Positions 1 to 5,900 of a DNA stretch of 6,596 bases are shown in pieces. Source of the DNA: Gemmatimonadales bacterium UBA7835 (lineage in GTDB: Bacteria; Gemmatimonadota; Gemmatimonadetes; Longimicrobiales; Gaopeijiaceae). The position numbers and the translations under genes were made by a program. The stretch is taken from positions 1-6,596 of the forward strand of contig DLTN01000060.1 of assembly GCA_002500925.1 (NCBI GenBank). The letters are read 5' to 3'. How positions within the stretch are numbered: position 1 is the stretch's first letter; every line of letters starts with the position of its first letter. The notes below the pieces were generated by a model. It searched no databases, was not told where the DNA came from, and saw only the letters and a list, made by a program, of their open reading frames with translations.

Positions 1-384
1 CAACTAGATGCAGCACTTTCACAAATTTCTGCCAAAGGTTGGGGTGCTGTACTTTACTTACGCCAAGAAGGTAGAGGTATTGGTTTACATGCTAAGATCC
101 AAGCATATCATCTTCAGGATAAGGGAGCCGATACTTTAGATGCAAATTTACTACTCGGATTACCTGCTGATGCTCGTAACTATAGAATTGCTAGCACTAT
201 GTTGAAATCCCTAGGTGTCGGAGAGGTTTGCCTACTTTCAAATAATCCAGACAAGGTTGAGCAACTAGAAAAACATGGCATTATTGTATCACAAAGAATG
301 CCGCTGATAGTTGGAGTTGGAGAAGATAATATGGATTATCTTCAAACCAAAGCAGATAGAATGGGGCATAATATCGACCTTTAG
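1..384 (+). CDS. ribA: GTP cyclohydrolase II (C-terminal part; 5' end outside window)
   Basis: GTP cyclohydrolase II opens the imidazole ring of GTP to give the diaminopyrimidine precursor of riboflavin, releasing formate and pyrophosphate in the cytoplasm. The reading frame is open from base 1, and 127 residues are visible before the TAG stop. The signature LRQEGRGIGL, with its catalytic arginine, is at fragment residues 20-29. It is followed by the family blocks KIQAYHLQDKGADT, LLGLPADARNY, LLSNNPDKV and the C-terminal YLQTKADRMGH. The zinc-binding cysteine motif and any fused DHBP synthase (RibB) domain would lie upstream, so I cannot tell RibA from bifunctional RibBA. Free-standing RibA is about 200 residues, so roughly two thirds of that domain is present. 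The next gene starts 8 bases after the stop, which suggests an operon. The family assignment is very secure. Confidence 0.95.
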   Translation, partial: QLDAALSQISAKGWGAVLYLRQEGRGIGLHAKIQAYHLQDKGADTLDANLLLGLPADARNYRIASTMLKSLGVGEVCLLSNNPDKVEQLEKHGIIVSQRMPLIVGVGEDNMDYLQTKADRMGHNIDL

Positions 385-389
385 GTGAT
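383..389 (+). promoter_or_regulatory. Ribosome-binding site of the OsmC gene
   Basis: The sequence AGGTGAT, overlapping the ribA stop codon, is perfectly complementary over 7 bases to the usual 16S rRNA 3' tail (AUCACCU). It ends 3 bases before the ATG at 393, so it fixes that start and implies that the gene is translated from a shared ribA transcript. Confidence 0.6.
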
Positions 390-392
390 ACG

Positions 393-794
393 ATGGTGAG
401 AATTGAAGCGACATATGAAGGAGACTTGCGTTGCGTTGCAGTTCATGGCCCATCCGGTGCGAAAATAATTACTGATGCTCCAGTTGATAATCATGGTAAA
501 GGCGAATCATTTTCTCCAACCGATTTATTGGCGACCTCTATGCTGACTTGTATTATGACAATTATTGGAATCAGGGCGGAATCTCGAGAAATAAATGTTG
601 AAGGAATGGTCGGTTCAGTCAATAAAATAATGGCTACAAATCCACGTAGAATTGGTAGGTTAGAAATCGAAATTAAATTACCAGATGGGATTGAAATCGA
701 TGACAAGGCATGGTTGATTAGTGAAGGATGTAATTGTCCTGTTTGTGCTTCAGTTAGTGATTCTATGGACTTAGATATTACCTTTAGTGATTGA
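393..794 (+). CDS. OsmC/Ohr-family protein (thiol-dependent peroxidase-like)
   Basis: This 133-residue protein has the OsmC/Ohr fold signature. Family members are cytoplasmic thiol proteins, many of which reduce organic hydroperoxides with two conserved cysteines; others have no known substrate. The block GESFSPTDLLATSMLTC (residues 37-53) holds the first conserved cysteine, C53, on the central helix. GCNCPVCASV (residues 112-121) holds the second, C115 in the CPV motif. C113 and C118 flank it, so the active-site area has more thiols than the textbook pair. The length is normal for the single-domain family (130-150). The ATG at 393 is preceded by a strong ribosome-binding sequence. The gene sits 8 bases after ribA, and its stop lies next to the start of the methyltransferase gene, so co-transcription is likely. 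It belongs to the OsmC/YhfA-like group rather than clearly to Ohr. The substrate cannot be told from sequence. Confidence 0.9.
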   Translation: MVRIEATYEGDLRCVAVHGPSGAKIITDAPVDNHGKGESFSPTDLLATSMLTCIMTIIGIRAESREINVEGMVGSVNKIMATNPRRIGRLEIEIKLPDGIEIDDKAWLISEGCNCPVCASVSDSMDLDITFSD

Positions 795-795
795 T

Positions 796-1395
796 ATGAG
801 TTCCAGTCAAGCACATTGGGATGGAGCATATGCTGATGCTGAAACCACCAAGTTAGGGTGGTACCAAGCTGAGCATGAAGTTACAATTTCCTTATTTGAG
901 ATGTGCGATAAAAAAGCCAATCGAGTGATTGATGTTGGTGCTGGAGTAACTACTCTGATAGATGCGCTTGAGCAAATGAATTACCAAGTTTCAGTACTGG
1001 ATGTTTCAAGAGAGGCTCTTAGAACTCTCAAAAGTCGGCATGGTAACAGAATCTCATACCTTCATGGAGATTTAACAAATGAATTACAACTCGATGATTA
1101 TGACATTTGGCATGACAGAGCAGTATTACATTTTTTACTTGAAGAAGAGCAGAAGAAAGCCTATGTAAAAAATCTTGAATCATGTATCACTTCTGGTGGC
1201 TATGCGATCATAGAAACATTTGCAACCGATGGAGCACAGATGTGCTGTGGTTTGCAATTATGCACTTATGATGAATCAAAACTAAGATCTCTATTAGGCG
1301 AGGGATGGAAACTTGTTCATTCTTTACGCCATATTCACATAAATCCATTTGGGGGAGAGAGACCATATGTTTCAGCAATTTTTCAAAGAAAATAG
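796..1395 (+). CDS. Class I SAM-dependent methyltransferase
   Basis: This is a 199-residue Rossmann-fold methyltransferase that would use S-adenosylmethionine; its acceptor is unknown. The N-terminus has the subfamily pattern HWDGAYAD...LGWYQ (about residues 7-24). Motif I is VIDVGAG (44-50). The acidic end of strand 2 that contacts the SAM ribose is in VLDVS (D69). The substrate-side block is IWHDRAVLHFL (104-114). The later pieces TFATDGAQMCCGLQL and YDESKLRSLLG are also typical of this widespread small family, which is often annotated only as 'methyltransferase domain protein'. I chose the ATG at 796 because a GTGAT sequence lies 4 bases upstream (787-791). An in-frame GTG at 787 would overlap osmC by 8 bases and add three residues. 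The gene lies between osmC and pirin in the same apparent operon, so a thiol or small-molecule acceptor is conceivable, but that is speculation. Confidence 0.88.
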   Translation: MSSSQAHWDGAYADAETTKLGWYQAEHEVTISLFEMCDKKANRVIDVGAGVTTLIDALEQMNYQVSVLDVSREALRTLKSRHGNRISYLHGDLTNELQLDDYDIWHDRAVLHFLLEEEQKKAYVKNLESCITSGGYAIIETFATDGAQMCCGLQLCTYDESKLRSLLGEGWKLVHSLRHIHINPFGGERPYVSAIFQRK

Positions 1396-1405
1396 GAGTA
1401 GTGAT
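1394..1405 (+). promoter_or_regulatory. Ribosome-binding region of the pirin gene
   Basis: AGGAG (1394-1398) followed by GTGAT (1401-1405) lies just before the GTG at 1410, and both pieces can pair with the 16S 3' tail. The spacing of GTGAT to 1410 (4 bases) matches that seen for the methyltransferase. This favours 1410 over the GTG at 1401, which would lie inside the site. Confidence 0.4.
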
Positions 1406-1409
1406 ATTA

Positions 1410-2243
1410 GTGAGTGAGCGTTTACTAAAGTCGGTAATACCAACGCACAGGGTGAAGGAAGGTGGTGGTTTTTGGGTTAGAAGACCTGCGGCAATGGGCT
1501 CACTAATGAGTCCATTTTTGCTTTTAGACGAGATGGGTCCAGCAAATTATGGCCCTGGAGAAGCCGTCGGTGCTCCTTGGCATCCGCACAGAGGTTTTGA
1601 GACAGTTACCTACATGTTATCTGGGAAAATGCAGCATGAAGACAGTGCAGGTAATCATGGTGATCTTACTCCTGGCGATGTACAATGGATGACTGCAGGC
1701 AGAGGAATCATTCACTCAGAAGAACCACATGAGGACTTCCAAAAAACGGGTGGTCTAATGCATGGATTCCAAATTTGGGTCAATCTTCCTGCCAAAGACA
1801 AGATGATGGAACCAAGATACCAAGAGATTCCTTCATCACAATCTCCTACTATTGAGAAAAATGGCGTATGGGCCAGAGTAGTTGCCGGCCAGTGTATGGG
1901 GGTAGATTCACAGATTGACACAGTGATTCCAATAACCTACATTCATCTAAAAATGTCTCCTGGCTCTTCATTAATTCAACCTATCAACTTAGGATTAAAC
2001 TGCATGTTATACTTGTTTAATGGCTCTGTTGAAATCTCAGGTAAAGGCGTTAAAGATGGGAATTTAGCACTACTAGATGATGGTAGTGAAATAAATCTGG
2101 TAAGCCAAGAAGGATGTGAGTTGTTAATCCTTGCTGGACCTGAAATAAACGAGCCTATAGCTCGATATGGGCCATTTGTAATGAACACTAGAGATGAAAT
2201 CATCCAAGCGATCGATGACTACAATAATGGGACTTTAGCCTAA
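1410..2243 (+). CDS. Pirin family bicupin protein
   Basis: This 277-residue protein matches pirin (YhaK/YhhW/Pir), a cytoplasmic double beta-barrel (bicupin) protein that binds one metal in its N-terminal cupin. Some homologues have quercetin 2,3-dioxygenase activity; in others the role is regulatory or unknown. All four expected metal ligands are visible: H58 and H60 in WHPHRGFETVTY, then H102 and E104 in AGRGIIHSE, the same pattern as human pirin. GDLTPGDVQWMTAG (from about residue 84) and QIWVNLP are further signatures. The C-terminal block ends AGPEINEPIARYGPFVMN, as expected for the second cupin. The length is close to the usual 280-300. The start is a GTG at 1410; a GTG at 1401 adds three residues. 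It is the last gene of the left operon and ends directly against a minus-strand gene. Confidence 0.93.
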   Translation: MSERLLKSVIPTHRVKEGGGFWVRRPAAMGSLMSPFLLLDEMGPANYGPGEAVGAPWHPHRGFETVTYMLSGKMQHEDSAGNHGDLTPGDVQWMTAGRGIIHSEEPHEDFQKTGGLMHGFQIWVNLPAKDKMMEPRYQEIPSSQSPTIEKNGVWARVVAGQCMGVDSQIDTVIPITYIHLKMSPGSSLIQPINLGLNCMLYLFNGSVEISGKGVKDGNLALLDDGSEINLVSQEGCELLILAGPEINEPIARYGPFVMNTRDEIIQAIDDYNNGTLA

Positions 2244-2480
2244 CTAAGCGCCTATAGCGCTAGAAAATAAAAGCCATCCAACGTTCATGATTACGGCTGG
2301 TGCCATCAAGAACATCACTGTAATCATTGTAGGGAAAAGATTCACTACAAGTGCAATGGTCATTATTATGGCCATTACCATTACCAATTTGGCAACGGCT
2401 CTGGCGTTGTTTTGTTTCAAGGTCTGTGCAATAGTTGTTTGCTCCATGTCTACGGCATCGTCATGCAGTATATTAAGCAC
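2244..2480 (-). CDS. Small two-helix membrane protein, unknown function
   Basis: I do not recognise a family. From the GTG at 2480 it has 78 residues; an in-frame ATG at 2447 gives 67 residues beginning MEQTTIAQTLKQNN. The N-terminus is polar. Two hydrophobic stretches follow, about residues 18-37 and 41-61 of the shorter form, separated by N-L-F-P-T, so a helical hairpin in the cytoplasmic membrane is predicted. The opposite strand is also open over part of this region, but that reading has no matching gene context. The minus strand is preferred because its stop abuts the pirin stop with no gap and its start faces a shared AT-rich intergenic region. An AT-rich box centred about 24 bases upstream of the GTG would suit a short or absent leader. 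I am moderately sure that it is real. Confidence 0.55.
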   Translation of the reverse strand: MLNILHDDAVDMEQTTIAQTLKQNNARAVAKLVMVMAIIMTIALVVNLFPTMITVMFLMAPAVIMNVGWLLFSSAIGA

Positions 2481-2494
2481 TGTTTGATTCTTGG

Positions 2495-2516
2495 CGAATA
2501 AAATATTTGTAAATTA
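2495..2516. promoter_or_regulatory. Candidate divergent promoter region (TATA-like)
   Basis: The gap between the divergent membrane-protein and EF-hand genes contains an AT-rich core with the palindrome AAATATTT (2501-2508). Its centre is about 24 bases upstream of the minus-strand GTG at 2480, the usual archaeal TATA distance for a leaderless transcript. On the plus strand it would leave a leader of roughly 45 bases before the EF-hand ATG. This is judged only by composition and spacing; no BRE is obvious. Confidence 0.3.
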
Positions 2517-2576
2517 CATCCCAGTTAACTTGTTTTAGGCGAAAGGGTTTTGTGAATCGTCGCATTGTTTGGAAAT

Positions 2577-2861
2577 ATGGCAGGCAAGGGAGCAGACAAA
2601 ATGAACATGAAAAAATTCATGAAAAAGGTGGTTTCAGCACTAGAGGAACAAAATCTAACTGCAGAGGAATTATTTTCTCAGATGGATACTGATTCAGATG
2701 GAAAAATCAACGGTCCAGAGTTGCATAAAGGCCTCAATAAGTTAGCTGGTGAGTTCTTATCCCCCGGACAGATTTCTACAATTATACAAGCTCTAGATAC
2801 TGATTCTGATAATAGAATTGACTTGTCTGAGCTTCGCTCAGCAATTGAAAAAGCCAACTAA
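2577..2861 (+). CDS. Two-EF-hand calcium-binding protein
   Basis: This is a 94-residue soluble protein with a pair of canonical EF-hand loops. Loop 1 is DTDSDGKINGPE (residues 37-48), with ligands at D37, D39, D41 and E48 and the central glycine. Loop 2 is DTDSDNRIDLSE (74-85), with D74, D76, D78 and E85, and Asn in place of the usual Gly at loop position 6. Helical segments flank both loops, so one calmodulin-like EF-hand pair is expected. There is no signal peptide or membrane segment, so it is probably cytoplasmic and could be a calcium sensor or buffer. The start is uncertain. ATG 2577 is chosen over the in-frame TTG at 2565; ATG 2601 or 2607 would trim a Lys-rich N-terminus. No clear ribosome-binding site is seen. 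It lies 21 bases upstream of the beta-helix gene and may be co-transcribed with it. Confidence 0.85.
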   Translation: MAGKGADKMNMKKFMKKVVSALEEQNLTAEELFSQMDTDSDGKINGPELHKGLNKLAGEFLSPGQISTIIQALDTDSDNRIDLSELRSAIEKAN

Positions 2862-2882
2862 AACAGTATTTTTCTATAGTCT

Positions 2883-5180
2883 ATGTTGATAAATCGAATT
2901 GTCCGCACTAACTACATGAATTGCAAATTATTTGTGATTTGTAGTGTATTGATTTTAGCATTAGCACCATCTGTGTCGGTACTAGATCATCAGTATGAAT
3001 GGAACTATTTTTCACAAACTAATGATGACCTTAATTGCAGTGAAACTAATTATTCGCAAGGAGATATAATACATGTTGACAATCAATTGGGGCAATTAGA
3101 TTTCCCTGGCACCATTAATTGTCCTTTAGCAACTCTATCTTCTGCATTACAAATTGCAGAAAGTGGAGATATTATTGAATTGCATGAGGGCGTTTATCAT
3201 GAAACAGTTGTTGTTGATGACTTTGAAAACCTAACAATAAGGGCAGCCTTGAATGAAAGAATTGTATTTGATGGTACACAGAGTATATCAGCAGATTTGG
3301 GAGCAAATTGGCAAAATTCAACCGATGGAATACATGAGGTGTCATTGGGAATTGATGCATGGCAGGTATTCACTGATTATTTTGAACAAGTTCCTGCTCG
3401 ATGGCCTAATGCCAATTTCAGCGATATGTCAGTTCTCAATCAGACTCACAACTGGGCGCATGGCACAATTTCTGACGGTGGCAATTACAGCAATGGAGAA
3501 TTGCAAGACTCTGATGATTTGATTTCTCTAAATAATTCTGGAATAGACCCTGTAGGCTCGATTGCAATTCTTAATGTTGGTTCATTCAAAACATGGAGTA
3601 GAATTGTTGAAACTTATGATAACCAAACCGGAATTTTCACCTATGAACCTGTACCTAATTGGAAGTCTAAGCATCATTATTACTTCCTAGAGGGTAAGAG
3701 AGAATTGATCGATACCCCAGGGGAATGGTGGTTCAATAATAGCGATAATACATTGCATATGATGTTTGAAGATGGTATTGAACCAAATCAATTGGATATA
3801 CGGGTAAAGACTCAGGCATATGCATTCAATATTACAAATAGCAATAACATTACAATAGAGGGTTTTGAATTCTTTGCAACCACTTTTAGGACAGAAAACT
3901 GCGATGGCTGTGTCGTTGCAGATTCCGATTTGCTGTATCCAAGTACATCTAAGCGTTCTTTAGGAATAAGTGGAGAAGATGTGACTGATAGATGGGTTTC
4001 GAGAATGGATTTTTGTTCAAACTGTTTAATTGATAATTGTTCATTTGCACATACAGATGGCTCTGCAATAGAGTTCCATGGTGGCTCAATAAGGTCACAT
4101 AATAATACAATAAACAATTCTAGATTTGACCATATAGATTGGTCTTCTTCAGACTTAATGGGCTTGATGGTCACCGTTTACGATGGAGGTAGAGACCATA
4201 CTTTCTCTAATAATACTGTCAAATTGGCAGGCGCATCATCAACTTTGAGTATTGGCGATTCTCCAAGAATTATGTTCAATGATATATCACAAACAGGATT
4301 TATTCAAAGCGATGGGGCTGTTGTTCAAATGATGATGGCTGAACAGGAGGGGGCGGATATTGGCTACAATTGGATTCATGATACTGAGAAGTATGGAATT
4401 AGAATGGATGGTCCAGCTGGAGGGATAAATACCGGCAGGAATTCCAGTGTCCATCACAATGTGTTGTGGAATGTAAAAACAGGGATAATGGTGAAAGGAG
4501 ACTATCATGATATCAGCAATAATACTGTATTTGGTGGAGGCCTAGACTTAGGTAAAAATGATATCATAATTTTATTCGAAAATAATGATGGTAATGAAAA
4601 TTCAACCTCCAATAATAATGCAGCAGACAAGATATCTGCCCATCGTTCAAATGATAATTCATCAAATCCAGTTCCCGGAATCTTCCTTGACAACTTTAAC
4701 GGATATGATTTTTCAAATACGGTAGAATCGATGTTAGTCGACCCTTCAAATAATGATTTCCGCCCTTTAGCCGGCTCTTTACTCGATAATTTGAGTGCTG
4801 GTGCATATGATGCGGATGATACAAATCCTTGGATTGCAGGTTCAATAATCAAATGGAATAGATTTTCAAATCCGATTCTTGGTTGCACAAATATTACCGC
4901 GATAAATTTTGATTTATCGGCAGGAGTTGTTGATCACAGTTGTGAGTTTGAATCTGTTAGCGACCAAGAAGAGATTCTAGAAAATACAACTGATGAAGAA
5001 CCAGAAGAAGAATCAGATGAAGAACCAGATGAAGAAAGTGATACAGACGTATTGGTCCCAGTCCCAGAAAAAATCAATCAGCCGGAGGAAGAGACAAATC
5101 CAATTTGGCTTATACTTTCCTTAACTGTCATTTTGTTCATTATTTTTGTAATTAGAAAACCATTAGGTTCAGGGAAATAA
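2883..5180 (+). CDS. Secreted, membrane-anchored right-handed beta-helix protein (carbohydrate-active-enzyme-like)
   Basis: A 765-residue surface protein. An N-terminal signal sequence has its hydrophobic core at about residues 14-29; ATG 2916 is an alternative start giving MNCKLFVICSV. The opening of a parallel beta-helix follows, with GDIIELHEGVYHETVVV (95-111) resembling polysaccharide-lyase and glycosidase helices. Next come PARWPN (171-176) and PGEWWFNN (279-286), motifs I associate with beta-helix glycoside hydrolases such as GH141-like proteins. The Asn-rich coil repeats run from about 315 to 560, for example NNITIEGFEF and NNTVFGGG. Residues 667-689 form a GCTN...HSCEF Cys module, followed by a Glu/Asp/Pro stalk (about 690-738), one membrane helix (741-757) and a short basic tail. 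Many N-x-S/T sequons suggest N-glycosylation. Polysaccharide binding or cleavage at the cell surface is inferred; I cannot identify catalytic residues. A purely adhesive role is possible. Confidence 0.8.
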   Translation: MLINRIVRTNYMNCKLFVICSVLILALAPSVSVLDHQYEWNYFSQTNDDLNCSETNYSQGDIIHVDNQLGQLDFPGTINCPLATLSSALQIAESGDIIELHEGVYHETVVVDDFENLTIRAALNERIVFDGTQSISADLGANWQNSTDGIHEVSLGIDAWQVFTDYFEQVPARWPNANFSDMSVLNQTHNWAHGTISDGGNYSNGELQDSDDLISLNNSGIDPVGSIAILNVGSFKTWSRIVETYDNQTGIFTYEPVPNWKSKHHYYFLEGKRELIDTPGEWWFNNSDNTLHMMFEDGIEPNQLDIRVKTQAYAFNITNSNNITIEGFEFFATTFRTENCDGCVVADSDLLYPSTSKRSLGISGEDVTDRWVSRMDFCSNCLIDNCSFAHTDGSAIEFHGGSIRSHNNTINNSRFDHIDWSSSDLMGLMVTVYDGGRDHTFSNNTVKLAGASSTLSIGDSPRIMFNDISQTGFIQSDGAVVQMMMAEQEGADIGYNWIHDTEKYGIRMDGPAGGINTGRNSSVHHNVLWNVKTGIMVKGDYHDISNNTVFGGGLDLGKNDIIILFENNDGNENSTSNNNAADKISAHRSNDNSSNPVPGIFLDNFNGYDFSNTVESMLVDPSNNDFRPLAGSLLDNLSAGAYDADDTNPWIAGSIIKWNRFSNPILGCTNITAINFDLSAGVVDHSCEFESVSDQEEILENTTDEEPEEESDEEPDEESDTDVLVPVPEKINQPEEETNPIWLILSLTVILFIIFVIRKPLGSGK
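4992..5039 (+). repeat. 24-bp tandem duplication encoding the acidic stalk
   Basis: Two adjacent 24-base units encode DEEPEEES and DEEPDEES (residues 704-719 of the beta-helix protein). They match at 20 of 24 positions, and the first 14 bases are identical. The repeat lies in the stalk between the Cys module and the membrane helix, where length variation by slippage would be tolerated. Confidence 0.7.
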
Positions 5181-5210
5181 CTTGATAATAGTCAGTGATG
5201 ACGCAGCGTT

Positions 5211-5831
5211 ATGAACGAAGCACTCGAAAACATATTATCAAACGAGACCATTATTGTAAAGCAAGATACAGAAATGGCAAATGTTCTTCTCAGTATTGAC
5301 GCTGCTAATCGCTATATTATAATGGATACAAATGGTCAAAATTTAGGAATTGCTGCTGAAGAAAGCAGTGGTGTAGGCGGGTTTTTGCTGCGTCAACTAT
5401 TGAATAATAATCGTCCTTGTAATCTTCACATCTATGATAATAAAGGTGTGCAAATAGCTACAGGTAAGAAGCCATTTCGATTCATATTCACAGAAATGTC
5501 AGCTACAACCGATGGAGTCCTAGTAGGCCGTACTCGTCGTCGCTTCAATTTGGCGAAGCGAAAATATACAATAGATGTTGATGGTTCATCTGGGTTTGAG
5601 ATTCAAAGCAGTCTATTTCAATTTGGAAATATTGAATTCAAAGTAACTCGTAACAACTCGGTAGTTGCTGTAATTTCAAAGAAATATGAAGGTCTAATGA
5701 AGATGGCATTTACTCAAGCAGACACCTTCTTTATTTCTTTCAAAGATAAGAATCTGACTCTAAATGAGCGCTTTACTCTTTTATACACGCTATTTCTCAT
5801 CGATTTCGATGTATTTGAGCAAAAACAGTGA
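5211..5831 (+). CDS. Phospholipid scramblase / LURP-one-related protein
   Basis: A 206-residue protein with the tubby-like barrel signatures of the scramblase family (PF03803 or LURP-one-like). Matching blocks include GIAAEESS with the following RQLLNNNRPCNLHIYDNKG (about 46-80), the repeated G-x-x-I/V-G pattern at VLVGRTRRRF, VAVISKKYEGLMKMAFTQADTFFISF (about 152-177), and the C-terminal hydrophobic helix ending FLIDFDVFE (195-203). That helix corresponds to the buried or membrane-inserting helix of eukaryotic scramblases. In animals the family is linked to calcium-stimulated lipid movement. In prokaryotes the function is essentially unknown, so lipid scrambling is not claimed. The segment aligned with the proposed calcium-binding stretch is KDKNLTLNE and lacks the aspartate-rich form. 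The gene starts 30 bases after the beta-helix stop, with GTGAT (5195-5199) 11 bases upstream of the ATG, and may be in the same unit. The frame stays open for 60 codons after its TGA. Confidence 0.82.
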   Translation: MNEALENILSNETIIVKQDTEMANVLLSIDAANRYIIMDTNGQNLGIAAEESSGVGGFLLRQLLNNNRPCNLHIYDNKGVQIATGKKPFRFIFTEMSATTDGVLVGRTRRRFNLAKRKYTIDVDGSSGFEIQSSLFQFGNIEFKVTRNNSVVAVISKKYEGLMKMAFTQADTFFISFKDKNLTLNERFTLLYTLFLIDFDVFEQKQ

Positions 5832-5864
5832 GAACTTGTTTTAGTGGAACGGGCGTTTACAAAC

Positions 5865-5880
5865 GGGCGACCCCTCGCCC
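5865..5880 (+). repeat. Perfect 6-bp inverted repeat (hairpin)
   Basis: The 16 bases gggcgacccctcgccc form a stem of six pairs, five of them G-C, around a 4-base C loop. It begins 33 bases after the scramblase stop codon. It is the core of the GC-rich island and could slow or stop transcription without the usual U-tract. Confidence 0.7.
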
Positions 5881-5900
5881 ACCCCGGAAAACCCCGCCCC
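5871..5900 (-). other. Putative G-quadruplex-forming sequence (G-rich on minus strand)
   Basis: Read 5' to 3' on the minus strand the pattern is G4-C-G4-TTTTCC-G4-T-G3-CGA-G4. These are five tracts with all loops of 6 bases or fewer, more than the four tracts needed. For plus-strand transcription the G-rich strand is the template, so folding would act on the template DNA rather than on the RNA. Formation in the cell is not shown. Confidence 0.6.

Noticed and set aside
491..829. Minus-strand 112-residue open frame
   Set aside because: It lies opposite the well-supported OsmC gene and has no family resemblance.
1305..1409. N-terminal extension of the pirin gene to ATG 1305
   Set aside because: It would overlap the methyltransferase by 91 bases. 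The pirin homology begins at SERLLKSVIPTHRVKEG, and ribosome-binding sequences lie at 1394-1405.
2287..2487. Plus-strand 66-residue hydrophobic open frame opposite the small membrane protein
   Set aside because: It overlaps the minus-strand frame almost fully, has no upstream signal, and fits the gene layout less well. Its hydrophobicity is what the complement of a membrane-protein gene often gives.
2565..2576. TTG start for the EF-hand protein
   Set aside because: It adds only MFGN, with no supporting ribosome-binding site; ATG 2577 is the simpler choice.
4505..4888. Minus-strand 127-residue open frame inside the beta-helix gene
   Set aside because: It is a shadow of a strongly supported coding frame with a consistent domain structure.
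5194..5214. C/D-box guide RNA suggested by AGTGATGA (C-box-like) before the scramblase gene
   Set aside because: No D box (CTGA) or internal C'/D' boxes at proper spacing; the same bases better explain a ribosome-binding sequence.
5865..5880. Ordinary intrinsic terminator
   Set aside because: The hairpin is good but is followed by a C-rich stretch, not a T-tract, so the standard form is not met.
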